This document shows positions 1-7,635 of a stretch of DNA of 26,007 bases, in pieces. Source of the DNA: CAZRUA01 sp964603125 (lineage in GTDB: Bacteria; Bacteroidota; Bacteroidia; B-17B0; Aurantibacillaceae); contig CAZRUA010000048.1 in NCBI GenBank assembly GCA_964603125.1, positions 1 through 26,007 on the forward strand. Reading direction: 5' to 3'. Under the pieces are notes generated by a model. That model did no database searches. It was not told where the DNA came from and saw only the letters and a list, made by a program, of their open reading frames with translations. Position 1 is the stretch's first letter; each line of letters begins with the position of its first letter. The translations under genes and the position numbers were made by a program.

Positions 1-29
1 AAAACTTTGTGCTCTGAAACCCGCCCGAA

Positions 30-61
30 CGCAAAGCCCGAAACCGTTAGCAGCAAGACAG
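30..61 (+). other. Cassette-junction-like element, copy 1
   Basis: The stretch 30-50 ends in CCGTTAG and matches the stretch 687-707 at 17 of 21 positions (shared blocks GCAAAGCC, AAA, CGTTAG). It is followed by CAGCAAG and then, 18 nt after GTTAG, by the channel start codon. GTTAG resembles the R' core (GTTRRRY) of integron attC sites, but the last bases do not fit that consensus exactly. I infer a gene-module boundary. No integrase gene is visible in the window. Confidence 0.4.
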
Positions 62-68
62 AGAAAAA

Positions 69-587
69 ATGAATAAGGAAGTTATAACTACATTAAAATT
101 ATTCGGACTATTTATAGGTATACAAATCATCTGTGCAGTTTGTATTTCAATTACTGCAAAATATTTTGCTACATACTTTTATTTCCTATTTTTCGGACTT
201 CAAATTCCGATTTTGTATTCAAATTACATTTTTTTCAAAAGGTGTTTAGTTGACATCGCTTACTTCAAGACCTTTCAATTAATTTATTATTTACTTTTTC
301 TTTTATCTGTAACATCTATATTTTCATATCAATATGAGATCCTTCAAAGGTTTGACGAGCGCAGCTTTCACATACAAAATTCATCTGGTAACATCTCCTT
401 TGACCTTTGGTACTTTAGCATTGTTACATTTACAACGGTAGGTTATGGTGACATCACACCAGTTACTATTCCTGCAAAGATTTTGACAATTATTGAAATA
501 ATAAGTAGTTTGACATTATTAATACTTGTGGTTTCGAATTTCCATTCTTTTTTCAAAAAACCTAAACCGACAAATAAGCTTGAATAA
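69..587 (+). CDS. Small potassium-channel-like membrane protein
   Basis: This 172-residue inner-membrane protein probably conducts K+. Residues 123-128 read TVGYGD, the classic K+ selectivity filter, preceded by a pore-helix-like stretch (about 112-122) and followed by a hydrophobic segment at about 137-157, the inner helix. Two or three further hydrophobic segments lie at about 10-30, 33-55 and 68-88, so the fold is more like a 4-TM ion-channel-2 (Ion_trans_2) protein than the minimal 2-TM KcsA. There is no cytosolic RCK/TrkA ligand domain: the protein ends about 15 residues after the last helix in a basic tail. The ATG at 69 follows a purine-rich AGAGAAAAA run. It stands alone, with no operon partner, between two repeated junction elements. 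The channel class is well supported; ion selectivity and gating are inferred. Confidence 0.88.
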   Translation: MNKEVITTLKLFGLFIGIQIICAVCISITAKYFATYFYFLFFGLQIPILYSNYIFFKRCLVDIAYFKTFQLIYYLLFLLSVTSIFSYQYEILQRFDERSFHIQNSSGNISFDLWYFSIVTFTTVGYGDITPVTIPAKILTIIEIISSLTLLILVVSNFHSFFKKPKPTNKLE

Positions 588-663
588 ATGCCCAGAAGTC
601 AACAGCGGCCATTCATAATATAATCATTTCGTATTTTTATTTTAGAGTAGACTTTCGTACATT

Positions 664-671
664 TATGTTTG
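664..671 (+). promoter_or_regulatory. Bacteroidota -7 promoter motif (TAnnTTTG)
   Basis: TATGTTTG matches the Bacteroidota -7 consensus TAnnTTTG and lies 48 nt before the start codon at 720. No convincing -33 TTG box is seen at the usual spacing. If real, the hypothetical gene at 720 carries its own promoter and the junction element at 687-707 lies in its 5' leader. Confidence 0.45.
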
Positions 672-686
672 CGTAAACTGTCATAA

Positions 687-718
687 GGCAAAGCCGCAAA
701 ACGTTAGAGGTAAGTTTA
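687..718 (+). other. Cassette-junction-like element, copy 2
   Basis: The second copy of the element at 30-50: 17 of 21 positions match, ending ACGTTAG, followed by AGGTAAG. It ends 12 nt before the start codon at 720. The 99 bp upstream (588-686) hold no gene. They contain the -7 motif at 664 and a GC-richer patch just after the channel stop codon. Confidence 0.4.
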
Positions 719-719
719 T

Positions 720-1208
720 ATGACATCCAATCAATTAAATAATATTTCTGTTGTAAGAACTATAAATAAGTTTACTAACGAATATTACTTAGATATCGCA
801 ATAGACGGACAAGTGTTAGATTCAATTCTTAATGAGGAATATCCCGAAGACAATATGCTAGGACTAGTTCCTACCTTACTTCATTGGTTAGAAAACGAGA
901 ATGAGCGTAAAGTTACTTGGGACAAAATAATCCCTCAAAACAACGAAACAGTTATTTCACCAATATTAATGTGTTCAGACGACTTGGACTTTTGGTGTAC
1001 AATTATTGTTGCTGAATCAAAATGTATTGGAGACAAAATAATCTGGCAAAGGCTAGGCTCAGACGACTCGGATAGAGGCTTTTATCCAGAAACTGTAGGT
1101 CAAAAAGTAAACTGGTTTGACAAAATTGGACCTTTCATATTTGACAAGCAACAGTTTATAGACTGTGTCAATCAATTTAGACAAGAATTTAACAAAACCA
1201 ACGCCTAA
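720..1208 (+). CDS. Hypothetical cytosolic protein, 162 aa
   Basis: I do not recognise a named family. The protein is acidic, has no signal peptide or membrane segment, and is probably a single compact cytosolic domain. Landmarks are an acidic N-terminal region with a WLENEN stretch near residue 56, a central strand-rich block around residues 80-112 (ISPILMCSDDLDFWCTI, then IIWQRLG), and a C-terminal WFDKIGPFIFD motif around residues 131-141 followed by a predicted amphipathic helix. This size and layout recall small immunity-type or cassette-borne proteins, but that is only an impression. No toxin or other partner lies beside it. The stop codon TAA sits inside GCCTAAC, which fits the 5' core (RYYYAAC) of an attC site. 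It is a lone gene with its own putative promoter. Confidence 0.7.
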   Translation: MTSNQLNNISVVRTINKFTNEYYLDIAIDGQVLDSILNEEYPEDNMLGLVPTLLHWLENENERKVTWDKIIPQNNETVISPILMCSDDLDFWCTIIVAESKCIGDKIIWQRLGSDDSDRGFYPETVGQKVNWFDKIGPFIFDKQQFIDCVNQFRQEFNKTNA

Positions 1209-1247
1209 CAGCTAGTAAGCTCAAGCTGCGGCACGAGGAAGAGCTTC
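1203..1247 (+). other. attC-like 5' end overlapping the stop codon
   Basis: GCCTAAC at 1203-1209 fits RYYYAAC, contains the stop codon of the preceding gene, and is followed by an AGCTCAAGC block as in classical attC sites (R'' then L''). AAGCTC (1217-1222) can pair with GAGCTT (1242-1247). The nearest downstream GTTAG is about 240 bp away (1446), longer than a normal attC, so this is a suggestive half-site. The remaining bases to 1469 hold no gene that I can see. Confidence 0.33.
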
Positions 1248-1445
1248 GGCTAAATTAATATCAACGCTATTCGCCCCAGTAAATAAAACCCATCCAATTA
1301 TAAATAATAAAAAACTCCGAATCGCCTTCAGTAACTAACTTCTTGTTTATCCCAAGCAATTGTGTATTTTTACTTTGCTATAAAAACTTTGCATATACTC
1401 CCAAAAATTGAGGAATAGTTGAAGATTTTTATTGTGTAAACACTA

Positions 1446-1457
1446 GTTAGCAGTAAT
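1446..1457 (+). other. Cassette-junction-like element, copy 3 (core only)
   Basis: GTTAGCAGTAAT at 1446-1457 matches the core of copies 1 and 2 (GTTAGCAGCAAG and GTTAGAGGTAAG), and lies 12 nt before the GTG at 1470. The longer flank shared by copies 1 and 2 is not conserved here. Confidence 0.3.
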
Positions 1458-1469
1458 TTCTGATATGCC

Positions 1470-2372
1470 GTGAAAATTCTAAATACCATATTGACATTCA
1501 TATTTTTTGCAAGTGCATTTGGACAGGAACTTCCAAAAAGAGACGGCTGCATTGAAATCAAAAAGGTGAACCATTATTTTTTTCATAACAAAAAGGGTAA
1601 CCAAACAAAACGTGTAAGTAACAAAGACAATAGGCCGTATTTGTTACTATATTTGGACACATTAGGGAATTTAATTGAAAAAGCTGGTTATGGTAAACAT
1701 CATAATACTGACTTAAGGCTTCTTGACTTTGTAATACAAAATAAATTTGAAAATGGTAAAATAACTAGTTCAATACAATATAATACTGATTACGAGAAAA
1801 ATATTAGTGCAGATTATAAAACGGAATATTTTTACAATGATGCAAATCAGCTAATTAAAGAAAGGGAATTGTATTATAAAACTGATAGTTTGTTTATGCA
1901 ATTTGATTATGAATACGACACAAATGGCAATAAGACAAAAACCATTTTCAATCCAACGTATTACTATCAAAGAGTTTTTGACAATCAATCAAAAATCCAA
2001 TCATTGCAACAAATTTATGACAACAAACTACGTTGGGAATGGACTTATACATACACTGACACAACAAGAATTGGAGAATTTAAAACTTATTACAATGACG
2101 GCACAGACTATACACAAAAAGAAATAAGAACTTACCGAAATGGAAAGCTGATAGAGGTTGAAGAAAAATATACAAACCAAGAAAGACTATCAAGTAAAAC
2201 AGTTTTGTATTATGACAAATTGGGGCTAATAATAAAAATTGACTTTTATGAAGGGTATTCGAGCAACATGACTTACAACCTAAAAAGTTTTACAGAAATT
2301 AAAACTAAATGTTGTGGAAAACTGACACCAGAAATAATTGAAAAGATTAACAGCACAATTTATGACGAATAG
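1470..2372 (+). CDS. Secreted YD-repeat-like protein
   Basis: This 300-residue protein has a Sec signal peptide (residues 1-19, hydrophobic core around ILTFIFFASAFG, likely cleavage after Gln19), so it is probably periplasmic or outer-membrane associated. The mature part is rich in Tyr, Asn and Lys beta hairpins of YD/Rhs type: YLDTLGNLIEK at 61-71, YFYNDANQLIKE at 120-131, YEYDTNGNKTKT at 147-158, and a weaker unit near 246-257. The strips are degenerate and there is no Rhs core or toxin tip, so I read it as a short secreted beta-strip protein rather than an Rhs toxin. The start is GTG, chosen because it gives a proper signal peptide; a two-codon reading frame (ATG CCG TGA at 1465-1473) overlaps it. 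Function unknown. It stands alone after a junction element. Confidence 0.72.
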   Translation: MKILNTILTFIFFASAFGQELPKRDGCIEIKKVNHYFFHNKKGNQTKRVSNKDNRPYLLLYLDTLGNLIEKAGYGKHHNTDLRLLDFVIQNKFENGKITSSIQYNTDYEKNISADYKTEYFYNDANQLIKERELYYKTDSLFMQFDYEYDTNGNKTKTIFNPTYYYQRVFDNQSKIQSLQQIYDNKLRWEWTYTYTDTTRIGEFKTYYNDGTDYTQKEIRTYRNGKLIEVEEKYTNQERLSSKTVLYYDKLGLIIKIDFYEGYSSNMTYNLKSFTEIKTKCCGKLTPEIIEKINSTIYDE

Positions 2373-2430
2373 AAAAACTAATTGACACAGTTTATTGAGC
2401 AGTTCCTAGTCGAATACTAACTCACCGAAA

Positions 2431-2913
2431 TTTCCATTAAAAGAAAACACAATTAGTCTAAACAAAACACCATCGAGTGTTAACTAAACCATATTTCCAT
2501 TAAAGGAGATTACATTTCCATTAAACTAAACCACATTTCCTTTAAACAAAAGCATGTTTCCACTAAACTAAACGATATTCCCATAAAACAAAAGCATGTT
2601 TCCATTAAACTAAACCACATTTCCATTAAACAAAAGTATGTTTCCATTAAACTAAACCACAATTTCTTTAAACAAAAGCATGTTTCCATTAAACTAAACC
2701 ACACTTCCTTTAAACAAAAGCATATTTCCATTAAACTAAATCACATTTCCTTTAAACAAAAGCATGTTTCCATTAAACTAAACCACATTTCCTTTAAACA
2801 AAAGTATGTTTCCTTTAAACTAAACCACATTTCCTTTAAACAAAAGTATGTTTCCATTAAACTAGACAACATTTCCTTTAAACGAAAGCATTTTTACTTT
2901 AAAATAAACAACA
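2431..2913. repeat. 21-bp/42-bp tandem repeat array, 23 units
   Basis: Twenty-three consecutive 21-bp units keep exact register from 2431 to 2913 (483 bp) with no insertion or deletion. Two unit types alternate: type A is TTTCCATTAAAC followed by TAAACCACA, and type B is TTTCCTTTAAAC followed by AAAAGCATG, so the true period is a 42-bp dimer. Units near 2599-2850 are almost identical. The first three (2431, 2452, 2473) and the last one (2893) are decayed, as expected if the array grows from its middle. It fills most of the 595-bp gap between the convergent genes ending at 2372 and 2968. The flanks 2373-2430 and 2914-2967 show no gene. Confidence 0.95.
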
Positions 2914-2956
2914 TTTAGGGAGTGTAAAAAAGATTGTTTAAACGGGGGATAATTAA

Positions 2957-2970
2957 TAATCAATTGATTA
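2957..2970. terminator. Palindrome at the 3' end of the minus-strand operon
   Basis: TAATCAATTGATTA is a perfect 14-bp palindrome that includes the stop codon of the minus-strand gene ending at 2968. GGGG (2944-2947) and CCCC further out (2976-2979) could extend it. No clear U run follows on the minus strand, so a terminator role is only possible. Confidence 0.25.
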
Positions 2971-5900
2971 CTCAGCCCCATATACAAAAGTTTCTACCCA
3001 CTTACCATCTTTTAATTCTGAAATTACACAATTTGAGCTTTCAGAAAAAGGAGATTTATGTACACAATCCTTTTTCATATAAAGTGTAATTTTTCCTTTG
3101 AAGTATTTGTATGTATCTGTATGATTAGAAGTATCATCAATGCGGGTATAAACACTACCAATAAACTCCATATTTTCAAAGTCAAACCAAGTGTAAGTCA
3201 TTTTACTCAACAGTGGATCCAATTCGAATGATTGCTTTTTACTATTATAAATAAAAAAATCCCAGCGCTCATCATTCTCACTTTTTTTGGTTCTAAAATC
3301 TTCATAGCCATCAAAGTTATAGTCGCCAAATTCCTTTTTGGTTTTTGGTTTTGGTTCCAAAGCCTTTATATTTGGTATTGGTTGTAATTTTCCAAGCTTA
3401 TTTAAATAGGTTATAGTTTGTGTTATGGCCAGGGTATTTAAATTTTGTTTCACAACAACCATGGTATCCAAATACTTACCATAAAAACTTACCGTGTTAA
3501 AATCTGTCTTGTCGTTAGAGACACCACTTAATTTTTTCCGATTCTCAAAACGTTTTATTTGCTGTAGATTTGAAAGATTTTGTTCGTTATAAAAAACTTG
3601 GTCTTCGTTAACATCTATTGCAGATAGGTAATAAACTGATTGTCCGGGAATAAAACTATTATTGAATTTAACATCCGGAATATCATCAAAATTATAATGA
3701 GTAATTTCAAAACTATCGCGTTGTTCAATGGTTTCTTTTAATTCGTTGGCAAACAAACTTGTTTCAAACACCTTTCCTTCGCCTTTATTAGGTTCTATTT
3801 TATAAATACGCAGACGTTTTACATAACTCCCAACCTCTGATGAAATTTTAATATCATCTGGGTTAAATTCTAATTGAAATCTATACCCATCTTTAATTTT
3901 TGAATACACTTTATAAGGTATTGGCGTGTTTACTTCAATAAGTCTTCCTTCTTTATAAATATAAGTGTTTACTTTATAACGTTCTACCAAATCCTCACCT
4001 ATTGTTTTCGAAAATATTTTAACTGAGGGAAAACCTTTTCCTATCATCCATACATCCTGCATTATACTACCAGCTGCTCTAAATCCAACAAGCTTAAAAC
4101 TATCCGGGTACAATTGCACATTAATTAGTCCGCTTAGCAAATTATCTTTAACAAAACTGTTTTTCTTACTATCATATAAATGATAATCGAATCTTTTGCC
4201 TTCATAATCATTGCACGTTACGTAATCAGGGTATCCATCAAAATTATAATCATCAATCAATAAACTATCGGTGCAAATGGCTTTCTCTTTATACTTATCT
4301 CCCCGCATAACTCTTGAATATATTAAAGAATCCTTTTTTAAATCTTTCACTTCCAACACCTTTACATAAGACCCATACACAGGAGAAGGTTTAATATCAG
4401 GAGGATTAAAAATGAGTTTGAATTGATAGTTTTTCCATTGCTTAATGAATTGTTTTTCGGGCTGCTTATTAATTAATGAATCCTTTTTTGGCGCTACAAC
4501 AACAACAGAATCCCTTTTTGGAATCGTAGTATTTGGTACAACAACCGGTTCGGCTTGCTGAACATCATTGTTATCGATGCTTTTATGCTTACTTAATTCC
4601 TCGGCAGACAAACTTACTTTTATTGTACGGGTATGCACTCCCATATCATAATTTACAATATTCTTATTACCCGTAACTAGCTTTTTATTATAATCAAATA
4701 CAACATTAACAAGTTCGCTTAATCGCTTCTCTTCAATAAATGTGTTTTTCTTTTTATAATACACATAATAGTTATGATTGGAACCCAAGGCACAAACACG
4801 AAAATCGGGGTAACCATCAAAATTAAAGTCGGCTATTTGCAGCGAGTCGGAACAGATGAAAGGAGATTTTAACTTATTGCCATGAAATGTTTTGGAAAAA
4901 ATAACATTGCTGTTTTTAGCCTTCAAAACTTCAACTTGATAAGCATAGGCTCCTTTTTCGGATGGGATAGCAACATCGATAGGATTTTTATCCAACTTAA
5001 AGATAAAAGGAGGCACATTGTATACCTTAGCACTTGAAGGGTTAAGTGTTTTTTTAAATTCAGTTTCGGAAACCGATGTTAATTTATACTGAGAATAGAA
5101 ATAATAATTCGCCTCCTTTTTGTAAGATTGCTGATTGTTTTTATAAGTGCTAATGGTAATGTATTCCTGAACATAATTAAAGCCTTTGCCAGACAGCATG
5201 TAATGATGATACTCTTCCGTTCTATCAGGATTGGGATTCATAGTATTTCCACCCTTTTTAAAGTTTGTAATAATTTTGTTTGCTTTGGCAATTTTATTGG
5301 TAAAATCAAACTCAATACCATCCATTTGATTTAAAAGCGGATCTTCAACAAAGGTGTTCTTATCCTTATCAAAAACCATATAAACATATTGTGGAGAATA
5401 CTGACAAACTCTGAAATCAGGGTAGCCATCAAAATTGTAGTCTGCTACTTCCAGTCGCTCTGTACATATACTTGGGTTATCAATTGTTACCTTGCTAAGC
5501 TTAATTGAAGAAGTATATACGAGTTTTTCATCTGAAAGCCTTGTTACCATAAAATCTTGCGTATAGGTGTCCAAATATTGTCGGCTTTTGGAACCATGTA
5601 AATTTATCTCCATGGAAAATTTAAAGTCTCCCATAACTTTAGAATCAGCAAACAATACTTTGGTATCAATATTACGTAACTCGAAACCGAGGTAATGATA
5701 ATAAGCTGTATCAATATGATCCCTTTTCACACCATTAGAATCAAGAGGTGGATAATATCCGTTCCATGGATTATACCAGGATTGCGAAGTAACCATAACA
5801 TTTATTAAGTTTTTGCCGCTTAACGTATAGACATTAACAAAACTTCTTTCATTATAGATCTTACCCTTTTTAACATGAGGGATGGTATCAAAAATAGTTC

Positions 5901-6828
5901 CCTGCGCAATCTGTTTTTCATTATTAAAGCTTAGATTGGCTAATCTGCTTAGCAAGGGTTCATACTCAAATTTATTCCTAGCAGGAACGTAAACATAAAA
6001 TTCATTTATTTTACTAAAACCACTAAAAAGTTTGAAATCAGGGTAGCCATCAAAATTGTAGTCTGCTACTTGTATACTATCAACTCCATGGTAATTCTTT
6101 TCCAGAGTTTTTTCTACAAACACACGTTCAAATATAACTTGTTCTAAACTATTAAACACTTGCAAGCTTTTACAAATACAACCTTTGCATTCGGGACAAT
6201 TAGATAGTGGGCTAGGATCAAATTCGAACCTAAAACCATTTGCAATTTTAATCATTTTGGATGTGTCCCTAGAAATCTCGACTTCTAACTCTAAAGTTAA
6301 CGGAGCATAATCATCCGATTTAAAGTATGCGTGATCATAACCACAAAGCAATTTTAATTTGAGTTGTGAAACAGGTATAACTTGTGTTTTAAACTTACCA
6401 CCATTCTTATTACCATCTCTATCCTCTATTCTTATGTAAAGCTTATCCTTTTCTTTGGGAGAAGAATGAGACCAAAATGCGCGAAACAAATAATCATTAT
6501 GAGCAAAGTTAAAGTGCTTGCTATCATTCTTACTTGGCGATTTTGTACTATCATTCTGCCAAAAGAGAACCGTTTTAGCTATGTTTTTATTATCAGATGG
6601 AACAGGATCAACAACAGAGTTTAATCCGTTGTATTGAATGCCATTTTCGTTTACAACAAAAATAGAAAGTCCATTAATAATTTGCTTACTTGTACCCGAA
6701 ATTGGATGGATGCCAACGATACTTGTTGAACAATATTGACAATGTTGGGCAAAAGAAGAATAAAATAATACTAAAAAAGCAATTAATGTTAAATTTTTAA
6801 GTTGGATATTTGTTAAAGTGCGACTCAT
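2968..6828 (-). CDS. Giant secreted six-module XAC2610-like (DxNxDGxxD) repeat protein
   Basis: A 1286-residue exported protein with a signal peptide (residues 1-28, ending FAQ). Six copies of the motif DYNFDGYPDF lie near residues 256, 463, 667, 860, 1044 and 1169, spaced about 125-207 residues apart. The first four sit in modules that also share a preceding D-S-L/Q strand and a following block of the form N-F/Y-E-D-x-L-L-S. DxNxDGxxD is a calcium-binding loop pattern also seen in XAC2610-related and FG-GAP proteins. Copy five is degenerate (HYNFDDIPDV: first Asp replaced by His, Gly by Asp). The N-terminal 210 residues are distinct and contain two Cys clusters (CQYC at 30-33, CPECKGCIC at 211-219). 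No T9SS domain is visible, so it may stay in the periplasm or at the outer membrane. It is probably the last gene of the minus-strand group, 169 bp after the WG lipoprotein. Function unknown; a binding or scaffold role is inferred. Confidence 0.85.
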   Translation of the reverse strand: MSRTLTNIQLKNLTLIAFLVLFYSSFAQHCQYCSTSIVGIHPISGTSKQIINGLSIFVVNENGIQYNGLNSVVDPVPSDNKNIAKTVLFWQNDSTKSPSKNDSKHFNFAHNDYLFRAFWSHSSPKEKDKLYIRIEDRDGNKNGGKFKTQVIPVSQLKLKLLCGYDHAYFKSDDYAPLTLELEVEISRDTSKMIKIANGFRFEFDPSPLSNCPECKGCICKSLQVFNSLEQVIFERVFVEKTLEKNYHGVDSIQVADYNFDGYPDFKLFSGFSKINEFYVYVPARNKFEYEPLLSRLANLSFNNEKQIAQGTIFDTIPHVKKGKIYNERSFVNVYTLSGKNLINVMVTSQSWYNPWNGYYPPLDSNGVKRDHIDTAYYHYLGFELRNIDTKVLFADSKVMGDFKFSMEINLHGSKSRQYLDTYTQDFMVTRLSDEKLVYTSSIKLSKVTIDNPSICTERLEVADYNFDGYPDFRVCQYSPQYVYMVFDKDKNTFVEDPLLNQMDGIEFDFTNKIAKANKIITNFKKGGNTMNPNPDRTEEYHHYMLSGKGFNYVQEYITISTYKNNQQSYKKEANYYFYSQYKLTSVSETEFKKTLNPSSAKVYNVPPFIFKLDKNPIDVAIPSEKGAYAYQVEVLKAKNSNVIFSKTFHGNKLKSPFICSDSLQIADFNFDGYPDFRVCALGSNHNYYVYYKKKNTFIEEKRLSELVNVVFDYNKKLVTGNKNIVNYDMGVHTRTIKVSLSAEELSKHKSIDNNDVQQAEPVVVPNTTIPKRDSVVVVAPKKDSLINKQPEKQFIKQWKNYQFKLIFNPPDIKPSPVYGSYVKVLEVKDLKKDSLIYSRVMRGDKYKEKAICTDSLLIDDYNFDGYPDYVTCNDYEGKRFDYHLYDSKKNSFVKDNLLSGLINVQLYPDSFKLVGFRAAGSIMQDVWMIGKGFPSVKIFSKTIGEDLVERYKVNTYIYKEGRLIEVNTPIPYKVYSKIKDGYRFQLEFNPDDIKISSEVGSYVKRLRIYKIEPNKGEGKVFETSLFANELKETIEQRDSFEITHYNFDDIPDVKFNNSFIPGQSVYYLSAIDVNEDQVFYNEQNLSNLQQIKRFENRKKLSGVSNDKTDFNTVSFYGKYLDTMVVVKQNLNTLAITQTITYLNKLGKLQPIPNIKALEPKPKTKKEFGDYNFDGYEDFRTKKSENDERWDFFIYNSKKQSFELDPLLSKMTYTWFDFENMEFIGSVYTRIDDTSNHTDTYKYFKGKITLYMKKDCVHKSPFSESSNCVISELKDGKWVETFVYGAE

Positions 6829-6997
6829 ATTATGTTGTTCATTTATTTAAGCTTATTAATTAAAGTAGATGATACTAACTCATATTTTCCATATTAAACC
6901 AAATAATTTTCTTGTGCAACAGAATATAAAATTTGCTATTTTGATTAAAAAAAGTAAAACTCCAATAGGCAAACTCAGTAGGTTAAATATTGTTTTC

Positions 6998-7621
6998 CTA
7001 ATCATCATGATGATCCGATTGCTTTCGATACTTTTTTGGAAGAAAGAACTCATTCCCCCAATCAATAACAAATTCTGGCTTGTGCATTGGTTCCCATTTT
7101 ATTCGAAGCTTAAATTCTTCCATTTCAACTTTATCCAAGCCTTGTTTTGAAAAGGAATAACAATTACCCCAGTATTCGTATCTTTCAATTCCTGTATTCA
7201 TTCCCATATGAAATGTTGATACCGATAAAACACCTTTTTTATCCGAAATAGCCTTTGCTGCATCACCAATAAAAGGGACAATAATTTTTTCAGCGCTATC
7301 AATAACTCCCCATTTGTTATCCTTTGGCGCTAAGTGCATCCCTATTAAATCTTTCAAATTTGGGTTAGAATTTAACAATCTGCGACTTGCCGTATCGTAG
7401 TTGCTGTATGTAATAAACAATCCATCAAAAATGGGGATTAGTGTGTCGTACTTTTGTTTGGTTAGTTCAAAAATTTGCCGTTTACTTTCCAAAGGCTTGT
7501 TAGTTAAAGTATCCAAACTAATCTTTGGCTTCTTCATCAATTCTGTATTAGTATTATTACAACTGGATAATACCAATATTATAGTAAGGAAAATTAAATT
7601 TGAAAGGTATTTTAGCTTCAT
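6998..7621 (-). CDS. WG-repeat lipoprotein
   Basis: This 207-residue lipoprotein has a short basic N-region, a hydrophobic core (LIFLTIILVL) and lipobox LSSC with Cys21 as the expected lipidated residue. I start at the ATG at 7621 because it gives a textbook lipoprotein signal. A GTG at 7639 in the same frame would add six residues and overlap the upstream stop codon as GTGA, which would suggest translational coupling. The mature part has one recognisable WG unit, KWGVIDSAEKIIVPF, near residue 103, like those of its neighbour, then an unassigned C-terminal half with a Tyr/Trp-rich stretch (YEYWGNCYSF). The last residues are His/Asp-rich. Its position 14 bp after the WG protein gene points to a shared transcript and probably a shared complex. 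Exact function unknown. Confidence 0.78.
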   Translation of the reverse strand: MKLKYLSNLIFLTIILVLSSCNNTNTELMKKPKISLDTLTNKPLESKRQIFELTKQKYDTLIPIFDGLFITYSNYDTASRRLLNSNPNLKDLIGMHLAPKDNKWGVIDSAEKIIVPFIGDAAKAISDKKGVLSVSTFHMGMNTGIERYEYWGNCYSFSKQGLDKVEMEEFKLRIKWEPMHKPEFVIDWGNEFFLPKKYRKQSDHHDD

Positions 7622-7635
7622 TAAATTATTTTGAA

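Noticed and set aside
1903..2127. A 74-residue frame inside the YD-like secreted protein gene
   Set aside because: It is an out-of-frame shadow of a gene with a signal peptide and repeat structure.
1470..2372. Rhs-type toxin
   Set aside because: The protein has only a few degenerate YD-like strips, no core-cutting motif and no C-terminal toxin region.
2510..2731. A 73-residue reading frame on the minus strand with a 14-residue repeat
   Set aside because: It is a by-product of the tandem array: any 21-bp repeat stays in frame. Its upstream continuation is cut by a single base change (TGG to TGA near 2742) and it has no leader or promoter, so it is better explained as DNA repeat than protein.
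2431..2913. CRISPR array
   Set aside because: The units are contiguous 21-bp copies with no unique spacers, and no cas gene is present.
5128..5334. A 68-residue + strand frame, and others inside the large minus-strand gene (for example 6382-6624)
   Set aside because: They lie inside a strong 1286-codon gene on the other strand with clear domain repeats; no promoter or homology signal supports them.
6869..7150. A 93-residue + strand frame overlapping the WG lipoprotein gene
   Set aside because: It is antisense to a well-supported lipoprotein gene, hydrophobic by base composition only, and has no neighbouring partner.
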